Source of the DNA: JAUVZL01 sp965603515
Lineage (GTDB): Bacteria > Hydrothermota > Tepidihabitantia > SM23-42
Direction: 5' to 3'
Length of the DNA stretch: 15,394 nt
Assembly: GCA_965603515.1 (NCBI GenBank)
Contig: CBFDDH010000049.1
Span: forward strand, 1-15,394
The notes under the pieces are model-generated. The model saw only the letters and a list, made by a program, of their open reading frames with translations, made no database searches and was not told the origin of the DNA. How positions within the stretch are numbered: the first letter of the stretch is position 1; each line of letters opens with the position of its first letter. This document shows, in pieces, positions 7,718 through 13,535 of this stretch. The position numbers and the translations under genes were made by a program.

Positions 7718-8261
7718 ATGAATAAAGGGCTTAAGTTGTCATTCTTCATTCTTTTCATCATTGCGTGTGGGGGGGGGTAAAACATCGACCCCGAAATACA
7801 CACCCAAACATGAAGTCGAACGAATTGCGCTTGATTTCGTGAAGAAAGTCAAACAGAATGTGTATGCTAACAATGTCCATTTCTTTGAGGCGGATACTGA
7901 ATTCACCATAGAAGAACAGGAACACTATTTCCGTCGCCTGGAGAAGTTTGTCAAGAACCACAACTGGACTCTGTATTTTACGGTAGTCGACGTATGGAAA
8001 GATAATGATGATGCGGCTGATGTCATATTGAAAGCAGAATCAGGTGATTTTGTTATTTTCTGTCTTGGCTATTGGTACGATACTGAAATATGGGAACTTG
8101 ATGCCTATGAATTCCCAGGAATGACATTCAGTAGAGCTGAGGAAGAATCGTATGAGGATTATGTCCTGGGAATAATCGAAAATAGCAAGGACTATGGAGT
8201 TGAGTACTCAAAAAGGGAAACGATAGAGAACGAGGGCTCCTATTATATGGAATACAAATAG
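7718..8261 (+). CDS. Putative lipoprotein of unknown function, off-frame at a G9 tract
   Basis: A good AAGGAG precedes the ATG at 7718, which opens a lipoprotein signal peptide: MNKGLKLSFFILFIIAC with lipobox I-I-A-C, followed by glycines from a run of nine G. In the sequence as given this frame stops at once (TAA 7778-7780) after 20 codons. The downstream frame is open from the G run to 8261 and becomes continuous if the run has eight G. The joined product would be 180 residues with a Gly after the lipid-bearing Cys, consistent with outer-membrane sorting. The mature part has an amphipathic helix (HEVERIALDFVKKVKQNV), then mixed acidic and aromatic strands. This is loosely like an NTF2-like scaffold, but no family is recognised. 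Phase variation, true mutation or a sequencing error would all fit. It sits between coaD and obg with its own promoter-like site. Confidence 0.7.
7769..7777 (+). repeat. G9 mononucleotide tract at the lipobox
   Basis: Nine consecutive G immediately follow the TGT (Cys) codon of the lipobox. Eight G would read Cys-Gly-Gly-Gly-Lys-Thr into the long frame; nine G put TAA directly after. Long G tracts early in surface-protein genes are a known slipped-strand switch in other bacteria. Confidence 0.8.
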
Positions 8262-8273
8262 ACAATAATGCGG

Positions 8274-8295
8274 TATCATCTGGTTTCGGATGATA
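8274..8295 (+). terminator. Hairpin after the lipoprotein gene, possible weak terminator
   Basis: TATCATC (8274-8280) and GATGATA (8289-8295) form a perfect 7-bp stem with an 8-nt loop, 12 nt after the lipoprotein stop. A second small dyad (ATCTA/TAGAT, 8296-8308) and a T-rich stretch follow, but there is no clean U tract. It ends 20 nt before the -35 box of obg, so a regulatory role is also possible. Confidence 0.3.
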
Positions 8296-8315
8296 ATCTA
8301 TATTAGATCTTATTA

Positions 8316-8343
8316 TTGACTCCCTTTTTGTATTCAATATAAT
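8316..8343 (+). promoter_or_regulatory. Promoter of obg, predicting a leaderless or near-leaderless mRNA
   Basis: TTGACT (8316-8321) and TATAAT (8338-8343) have a 16-nt spacer. Transcription would begin about 7 nt after the -10 box, at 8350-8351, and the obg ATG is at 8351. There is no Shine-Dalgarno sequence before that ATG, which agrees with a leaderless start. Confidence 0.65.
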
Positions 8344-8350
8344 TCATTGT

Positions 8351-9316
8351 ATGAAATTTATCGATGAGGCGAAAATATTTATCACCGCAGGTGATGGCGG
8401 TAAGGGCTGTATATCATTTCGGCGTGAGAAATTTGTCCCCCGAGGTGGTCCAGATGGCGGAGATGGTGGTAATGGTGGTTCGGTATACCTCATCGGAAAG
8501 AAAAACCTTCAAACTCTATACGATTTGAAAATCAAACCCCACTATAAAGCTGGTCGGGGCACTCATGGCAAAGGCAAAAAGATGGTTGGTAAAAAAGGAA
8601 AAGATGTGTTTATTAGTACCCCTTTAGGTATTATCGTGTCAAATGATAAAAATGTTCTGGGCGAAATACTGATCCACAACCAGAAGTTGCTCGTTGCAAA
8701 AGGCGGTAAAGGTGGTCGTGGTAATATCCATTTCATAACAAAATCAGACCTCGCGCCGCGCCGTGCTGACCCGGGTCGTCAAGGCGAAACTTACACTCTC
8801 AAAATAGTTCTGAAATTGATTTCTGATACAGGCTTGGTTGGATTACCGAATTCAGGCAAATCAACTTTGCTGAACGCTCTCACGAATGCAAAATCACGGG
8901 TCGGAGCTTATCCTTTTACCACGCTCGCACCTAATCTCGGCGTCCTTAGGAGTATGCATAAAAACATCGTAATCGCAGATATGCCTGGTATTATTGAAGG
9001 AGCTCACTCGGGAAAGGGTTTAGGATTGCTCTTCCTCCGACATATCGAAAGAACCAGATTGATCATCCTGGTAATCGATACATCCGTTTCGAATCCACTA
9101 CAGCATTATGCATGTCTTCTGAAAGAACTCAAGAATCATAGTAATAAGCTATTAAAAAAACCGCGCATTGTTGTTTTTAACAAGCTGGACCTCTTAGATA
9201 ATATCCCGAAATACGACATACCAGAGAAGATTTTATATGTTTCAGCATTAACCGGTGCTGGGACTGAAACGTTGCTAAAAACCATAGCCGATGAAGATCA
9301 AGTTCAAGCAAGATAA
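8351..9316 (+). CDS. obg: Ribosome-associated GTPase Obg/CgtA
   Basis: Obg is an essential GTPase that acts in 50S ribosome maturation and stress signalling. The 321-residue product has the glycine-rich Obg fold (about 1-158: MKFIDEAKIFITAGDGGKG, FRREKFVPRGGPDGGDGGNGG, GGKGGRGN) and the G domain (about 160-321) with G1 GLPNSGKS (164-171), switch-I YPFTTLAPNLGVL, G3 DMPG (210-213), G4 NKLD (277-280) and G5 SAL (298-300). It lacks the C-terminal OCT extension found in Bacillus and actinobacterial Obg. The ATG is the family start; it has no Shine-Dalgarno but sits at the predicted transcription start. The last 26 nt overlap the HEAT-repeat gene. Confidence 0.96.
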   Translation: MKFIDEAKIFITAGDGGKGCISFRREKFVPRGGPDGGDGGNGGSVYLIGKKNLQTLYDLKIKPHYKAGRGTHGKGKKMVGKKGKDVFISTPLGIIVSNDKNVLGEILIHNQKLLVAKGGKGGRGNIHFITKSDLAPRRADPGRQGETYTLKIVLKLISDTGLVGLPNSGKSTLLNALTNAKSRVGAYPFTTLAPNLGVLRSMHKNIVIADMPGIIEGAHSGKGLGLLFLRHIERTRLIILVIDTSVSNPLQHYACLLKELKNHSNKLLKKPRIVVFNKLDLLDNIPKYDIPEKILYVSALTGAGTETLLKTIADEDQVQAR

Positions 9317-9815
9317 AGAGACGATCCTCAAATTACTCGAGAGTTCCAATATAAAAAAGAAAGTAAGAATACTTGAAAAGCTAAATGGTGTCAACGAGAA
9401 AGACAGTATCAAAATCCTGATGAAAGTTCTGGAAGATACATCCTGGACACTGCGTGAAAAAGCGGCATATAAACTAGCTATGTACGGTAATCGTGTCGTG
9501 CCTAAGCTAAAAAGACTACTTACACGCGGCTACTGGTTCACAAGAGCAGCGGCGTGTCTTTCTCTCGGTGAAATCGGCAATGTCAAAGTGCTGGATTCTT
9601 TTGTTGAGCTTTTGGTGAACGACCATAATCCAACGGTCAAAAAGGAAGCATCGACAGCATTAGCAAAACTTGCCACACTCCAACCCCTTGAATTTTCTGA
9701 TATAATTCGAGATCTGACATTGGATGACGAGGTGCTTACAAGCATTCTGAAGATAATAGAGGATGCTGATCCTGACGTTCACAAAATTGTCAAAGAAGAA
9801 TTAGAAAATGTATGA
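9291..9815 (+). CDS. Small HEAT-repeat protein of unknown role
   Basis: A 174-residue soluble protein with no signal peptide or membrane segment. Paired amphipathic helices recur at 30-40 residue spacing: ILMKVLEDTSWTLREKAAYKLAMYG, VVPKLKRLLTRGYWFTRAAACLSLGEIG and SFVELLVNDHNPTVKKEASTALAKLA (the last two with classic HEAT/PBS-lyase spacing and G-E/A-x turns). Such solenoids bind proteins or nucleic acids; no catalytic motif is present. The start lies inside the 3' end of obg (26-nt overlap) without a ribosome-binding site, and the stop overlaps the dprA start by 8 nt. Translation is therefore probably coupled to obg and dprA. The N-terminus is basic (KIKFKQDK). Fold confidence is good; function is unknown. 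Confidence 0.8.
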   Translation: MKIKFKQDKETILKLLESSNIKKKVRILEKLNGVNEKDSIKILMKVLEDTSWTLREKAAYKLAMYGNRVVPKLKRLLTRGYWFTRAAACLSLGEIGNVKVLDSFVELLVNDHNPTVKKEASTALAKLATLQPLEFSDIIRDLTLDDEVLTSILKIIEDADPDVHKIVKEELENV

Positions 9816-10887
9816 TGCCCTCAACTTCATTGATCTTTTATCAATAGATAAAATAACTGACCATATACTTTACCTTCTCTTGAAATGCTTCAAGACACCG
9901 GCGGCAATTGGCACTGCACCAGCTCACTCGTTAGCTGAAGTTGTTGGACAAGATATTGCGCACAGAATCCTCGTCTATAAACGGGGAGAAAAGACAAAAC
10001 GAAAATATGATTTGTTCCACAAGCTAAATATCAATGTTATCTCCTACAACTTTCCTGAATATCCAGCCTGGTTAAGAAATATCGTGCACTTTCCGCCGAT
10101 TCTATTTGTTCGGGGTATGATCAAACCGGACGATGAGATTTCAGTAGGCGTTATCGGCACAAGAAGAGCAACGGTTTACGGGAAAAGTATTGCTGAGCAT
10201 TTCGCAGAAGACTTGGCGCGTGCAGATGTCACAGTTATCAGTGGCATGGCCAGAGGCGTTGATACAATGGCTCACAAAGGAGCTCTCAAACAGAAAGGCA
10301 GAACTATTGCCGTACTGGGTTGCGGTGTTGATATATGCTACCCACCAGAAAACGGAAAACTGATGGAAGAAATTGTGAATAATGGTGCGGTAATCTCCGA
10401 ATTCAATATTGGAACGCCACCGTTTGCACATAATTTTCCAAAACGTAATCGTATTGTTGCTGGCCTTTCTAAAGCCATTATAGCGATTGAAGCAAAAGAG
10501 AAAAGTGGAGTTATGAATACAGTAAATTGGGCGCTGGATCAAAATAAAGATGTCTTTGCAGTTCCAGGAAATATCTATTCAAAGGCGTCAGCTGGGACAA
10601 ATCGGTTAATAAAAGACGGAGCTATCCCAATAACCTCGATTGATGAAATTTTACAAACATTAGATATTCAATTCACCAGGCAAAAAGAGGTGGATAAAAA
10701 AGCAATGCTTACCACTAGGGAAATAGATATTTGGAACAACCTATCGCTTGAACCCACCTATCTCGATGTTTTATCAGAAACTTTGGAGCAACCTACTAGT
10801 TCAATATTGAATACTCTCTTAGGATTGGAGATCAAAGGTCTAGTCAGACAATTGCCCGGTATGATGTTCGTTAAGACTCTTGAATAG
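9808..10887 (+). CDS. dprA: DNA processing protein DprA (Smf)
   Basis: DprA binds single-stranded DNA taken up in natural transformation and loads RecA on it; it also occurs in species not known to be competent. The 359 residues contain an N-terminal helical region (1-65), the PEYPAWLRNIVHFPPILFVRG lead-in (84-103) and the Rossmann-like core with VGVIGTRRATVYG (113-125), SGMARGVD (145-152), GCGVDICYPPEN (171-182), FPKRNRIVAGLS (210-221) and AVPGN (251-255). A C-terminal winged-helix region (about 300-359) ends the protein. The start overlaps the HEAT gene by 8 nt, making dprA the last gene of the obg transcription unit. Hairpins follow its stop. Confidence 0.95.
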   Translation: MYDALNFIDLLSIDKITDHILYLLLKCFKTPAAIGTAPAHSLAEVVGQDIAHRILVYKRGEKTKRKYDLFHKLNINVISYNFPEYPAWLRNIVHFPPILFVRGMIKPDDEISVGVIGTRRATVYGKSIAEHFAEDLARADVTVISGMARGVDTMAHKGALKQKGRTIAVLGCGVDICYPPENGKLMEEIVNNGAVISEFNIGTPPFAHNFPKRNRIVAGLSKAIIAIEAKEKSGVMNTVNWALDQNKDVFAVPGNIYSKASAGTNRLIKDGAIPITSIDEILQTLDIQFTRQKEVDKKAMLTTREIDIWNNLSLEPTYLDVLSETLEQPTSSILNTLLGLEIKGLVRQLPGMMFVKTLE

Positions 10888-10913
10888 CTATCTAAGTCGT
10901 AGTTACTGAAAAC

Positions 10914-10956
10914 AAATCGTCGATCGATTTAGGAAAAACCTAATTTTTGGTTTTTT
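10914..10956. terminator. Hairpin cluster between convergent dprA and ahcY
   Basis: AAATCG (10914-10919) pairs with CGATTT (10925-10930). AAAAACC (10934-10940) pairs with GGTTTTT (10949-10955) across an 8-nt loop, and alternatively TTAGG/CCTAA (10929-10943) is followed by five T. The AT-rich stems give A/T tails in both directions, so it may end transcription of both dprA and metK-ahcY. Confidence 0.5.
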
Positions 10957-10977
10957 GTATTAATAGTTTTCTTTTTG

Positions 10978-11005
10978 CTGCCTACTGCTTACTCCCTACT
11001 GCCTA
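10978..11005. repeat. Heptanucleotide tandem repeat, four units of CTGCCTA
   Basis: Four 7-bp units run head to tail: CTGCCTA, CTGCTTA, CTCCCTA, CTGCCTA, followed by a partial CTA. The first and last are identical and each of the middle two differs by one base. It lies just before the ahcY stop codon in the convergent gap; the remainder of the gap holds only the hairpins. Confidence 0.75.
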
Positions 11006-11013
11006 CTATCTTT

Positions 11014-12255
11014 TTACGTTCCTATTTCCCAGGAAGCCAAATATCTTTTTTGTTCAGGTGTCAATTTATCAATTTTTATGGACATTGATTTGAGTTTAAG
11101 TTTTGCGATCTTTTCATCTATTCTTAAAGGAAGCTGATAAACTCGGTTTCCGAGTCGGGGATTATTCAGTATATACTCTACAGCTAATGCCTGATTAGCA
11201 AATGACATATCCATAACCATTGCAGGATGCCCCTCTGCCGCGGCAAGGTTGACTAACCTTCCCTGCGCTAATATATAGATATGCCTTCCATTTTTTAGTG
11301 TATGTTCTTCACAGAAATCTCTGATCATTCTTTTTTTCTTGGTGATCTTTGACAAACCCCGTTTATCGATTTCAACATCAAAGTGACCGGCATTACAGAT
11401 AATCGCACCATCTTTCATCTTCAGCATATGCTGTTTTCTGATCACGTTAATATCACCGGTAACTGTAACGAACACATCGCCGATATTTGCAGCATCAGCC
11501 ATGGGCATAACCATATAACCGTCCATTCGTGCCTCAAGTGCTTTGACCGGATCAACTTCAGTCACGATAACCTGAGCACCATGACCTTTTGCCCTCATTG
11601 CCAAACCTCTACCGCACCAACCATATCCGCCAACGACAAAATTACTACCACTGATTAGGATATTCGTTGCCCGCAAAATGCCATCAATGGTTGATTGCCC
11701 GGTGCCGTAGCGATTATCAAAAAGATGCTTGGTCAAGGAATCGTTCACCGCAACTACAGGAAAATTAAGCACCTTATCACGCTCCATCTGTTTTAATCGT
11801 ATTACACCGGTCGTTGTTTCTTCAGTAGCACCAATAATCCCTTTTATTTTCTTCTTGTGTACTGTTGAGATAAGATCAGCACCATCGTCGATCAGGACCT
11901 CTGGTCTGCTTTTAAGCACCCGGCCCATATTCTCGTAGTACGCCTTGCGTGACTCACCATTACGTGCGAAGACACCAATCCCATCCTTGGCCAATGCAGC
12001 AGTTACATAATCCTGGGTCGATAAAGGATTAGAAGCGCTCAGGAACACCTCAGCTCCACCTTCCTTCAGTGTACGCATCAGATTAGCAGTTTCTGTAGTT
12101 ACATGCAAACAACAAGCTATGCGACGGTTTTTCAAGAGTTTTTCTTTCTTAAATCTCCGCCTGATCAATCTGAGTACTGGCATCTTAGATTCTGCCCAGT
12201 CTATCTTTTTATTCCCCTCCGGAGCAAGCTTAATATCCTTAATATTGAACTTCAT
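11014..12255 (-). CDS. ahcY: Adenosylhomocysteinase (S-adenosylhomocysteine hydrolase)
   Basis: AhcY splits S-adenosylhomocysteine, the product inhibitor of methyltransferases, into homocysteine and adenosine using bound NAD. The chosen start gives 413 residues beginning MKFNIKDIKLAPEGNKKIDWAE, the usual start for the short archaeal/thermophile-type enzyme, with AGGAGG 3 nt upstream. An ATG at 12273 overlaps the metK stop (ATGA) but adds six residues foreign to the family. Landmarks: LHVTTETANLM (50-60), ASNPLSTQD (74-82), DDGADLI (123-129), NDSLTKHLFDNRYGTGQS with catalytic Lys176 and Asp180, the NAD loop GGYGWCGRG (209-217), CNAGHFD (287-293) and the C-terminal LTPEQKRYLASWE that contacts the neighbouring subunit's NAD. 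It is co-transcribed with metK. Confidence 0.95.
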   Translation of the reverse strand: MKFNIKDIKLAPEGNKKIDWAESKMPVLRLIRRRFKKEKLLKNRRIACCLHVTTETANLMRTLKEGGAEVFLSASNPLSTQDYVTAALAKDGIGVFARNGESRKAYYENMGRVLKSRPEVLIDDGADLISTVHKKKIKGIIGATEETTTGVIRLKQMERDKVLNFPVVAVNDSLTKHLFDNRYGTGQSTIDGILRATNILISGSNFVVGGYGWCGRGLAMRAKGHGAQVIVTEVDPVKALEARMDGYMVMPMADAANIGDVFVTVTGDINVIRKQHMLKMKDGAIICNAGHFDVEIDKRGLSKITKKKRMIRDFCEEHTLKNGRHIYILAQGRLVNLAAAEGHPAMVMDMSFANQALAVEYILNNPRLGNRVYQLPLRIDEKIAKLKLKSMSIKIDKLTPEQKRYLASWEIGT

Positions 12256-12269
12256 TTTCCTCCTGTCAA

Positions 12270-13418
12270 TCATCCGATACCGGCTTCACGTTTTATCGCA
12301 TCAGCCATATCACAAATCTCCCATGTAAAACCTTGTTCCTCGCGACCGAAATGACCGTAACAAGCAGTGCGCTTATATATCGGTCTACGGAGTTTCAGTT
12401 TATCAATGATGCCTTGCGGTGTAAAATCGAAAAGTTTTTTGAGGATTGTCACAATTTTCGAATCTTCAATTTTTGCTGTGCCAAATGTCTCAACCGCAAT
12501 TGATGTCGGCTCAGCTACTCCTATTGCATAAGAAAGAGCAACCTCAACCTTCTTACAAATAGCTGAGGCAACAAGATTCTTCGCTACGTACCTAGCCATA
12601 TAGGATGCTGAACGATCGACTTTTGTCGGGTCTTTCCCAGAAAAACATCCACCACCATGATGAGCAATACCACCGTAAGTGTCAACAATGATCTTTCTTC
12701 CGGTTAAACCTGTATCACCCTGAGGTCCACCGATGACAAATCGACCTGTCGGGTTTATGAGAATTTTGGTTCGATCATCGATCAACTGATTCTTTACAAC
12801 CTCCTCGATCACCAACTTCTTAATGTCCTCGTGAATCTTCTCATTTTTCACATCAACATGGTGTTGCGCAGAAACAAGTATCGTATCCACTCGTAATGGT
12901 TTTCCTTCATTGTCATATTCAATCGTAACTTGAGCTTTCCCATCAGGGTGCAGATAATTGACGATATTGGCTTTTCTTATTTCAGTAAGCCGCCGAACCA
13001 AACCATGAGCAAGCATCAAAGGCATTGGCATAAGCTCGGACGTTTCATCGGTAGCGAAACCGTACATCATCCCCTGATCGCCTGCACCGCCGATATTCAC
13101 ACCCATCGCAATATCACCGGATTGCGCTTGAATTGATGATACTACAGCACAAGTTTCAGCATCAATACCCATATCCGTATCAGTATACCCTATTTCATAT
13201 AATAATGAACGTACAATCTCGGCGATTCCAACATAACACTCAGTTGACATCTCGCCCGACACAAAAATCAGCCCTCGGGTTGCCAAAACCTCTACGGCAA
13301 CTCGGCCAAATGGATCTTTTTCTAAAACTGCATCCAGGATGGCATCTGACACCTGGTCGCATATCTTGTCAGGATGTCCTTCAGTTACTGATTCAGAAGT
13401 CATAAAATAATTAGTCAT
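12270..13418 (-). CDS. metK: S-adenosylmethionine synthetase MetK
   Basis: MetK makes S-adenosylmethionine from methionine and ATP. The 382 residues are full length: SESVTEGHPDKICDQVSDAILD near the N-terminus (catalytic His of HPDK, 15-18), signature 1 GAGDQGMMYG (111-120), GRFVIGGPQGDTGLTGRKIIVDTYGG (225-250) and signature 2 GGGCFSGKDPTKVDRS (255-270), where Cys replaces the usual Ala. The ATG has AAAAGGAGG 3 nt upstream. It is followed by ahcY after 14 nt, so one transcript makes the methyl donor and removes its by-product. Its promoter predicts a leader of about 9 nt, too short for a SAM riboswitch. It is transcribed divergently from the TonB-dependent receptor gene. Confidence 0.97.
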   Translation of the reverse strand: MTNYFMTSESVTEGHPDKICDQVSDAILDAVLEKDPFGRVAVEVLATRGLIFVSGEMSTECYVGIAEIVRSLLYEIGYTDTDMGIDAETCAVVSSIQAQSGDIAMGVNIGGAGDQGMMYGFATDETSELMPMPLMLAHGLVRRLTEIRKANIVNYLHPDGKAQVTIEYDNEGKPLRVDTILVSAQHHVDVKNEKIHEDIKKLVIEEVVKNQLIDDRTKILINPTGRFVIGGPQGDTGLTGRKIIVDTYGGIAHHGGGCFSGKDPTKVDRSASYMARYVAKNLVASAICKKVEVALSYAIGVAEPTSIAVETFGTAKIEDSKIVTILKKLFDFTPQGIIDKLKLRRPIYKRTACYGHFGREEQGFTWEICDMADAIKREAGIG

Positions 13419-13433
13419 TTGCCTCCTTTTGGA

Positions 13434-13461
13434 ATTATAACCTATTATCTGCAGAAATCAA
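13434..13461 (-). promoter_or_regulatory. Promoter of metK-ahcY
   Basis: On the minus strand, TTGATT (13461-13456) and a perfect TATAAT (13439-13434) are separated by 16 nt. The predicted start near 13427 coincides with the 5' edge of the metK AGGAGG (13427-13422), giving a leader of about 9 nt. Confidence 0.65.
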
Positions 13462-13462
13462 G

Positions 13463-13474
13463 CCCCATATGGGG
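13463..13474. promoter_or_regulatory. Perfect 12-bp palindrome between divergent promoters, candidate operator
   Basis: CCCCATATGGGG is a perfect dyad located 1 bp outside the metK -35 box and 17 bp outside the -35 box of the receptor gene. It is GC-rich at its ends in an AT-rich gap. No known operator is recognised. Confidence 0.4.
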
Positions 13475-13491
13475 GTCATAAGTCGAGCATC

Positions 13492-13519
13492 TTGACATTG
13501 ACAATATCCACATTATAAT
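13492..13519 (+). promoter_or_regulatory. Promoter of the TonB-dependent receptor gene
   Basis: TTGACA (13492-13497) and TATAAT (13514-13519) have a 16-nt spacer. A second TTGACA follows directly (13498-13503), making a tandem TTGACATTGACA, but its 10-nt spacing to the -10 box is too short to act as -35. The predicted start near 13526 leaves a leader of about 10 nt. Confidence 0.65.
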
Positions 13520-13535
13520 GGACAGAGGAAAAAGC

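Noticed and set aside
10141..10542. 133-codon open frame on the minus strand inside dprA
   Set aside because: Exactly antisense to the conserved DprA core; composition reflects the opposite strand.
12256..12273. Earlier ATG for ahcY overlapping the metK stop (ATGA)
   Set aside because: It adds MIDRRK before the family N-terminus, and the AGGAGG lies between it and the ATG at 12255.
12103..12354. 83-codon plus-strand frame across the metK/ahcY junction
   Set aside because: Antisense to both genes with no start signal or recognisable motif.
13419..13535. Possible SAM riboswitch upstream of metK
   Set aside because: The gap is 117 bp, shared by two divergent promoters, and the predicted metK leader is about 9 nt; no riboswitch helices fit.
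13518..13535. Earlier in-frame ATG for the TonB-dependent receptor, giving a more charged signal-peptide n-region
   Set aside because: This ATG overlaps the -10 box and would lie before the predicted transcription start; the ATG at 13536 has AGAGG at good spacing.
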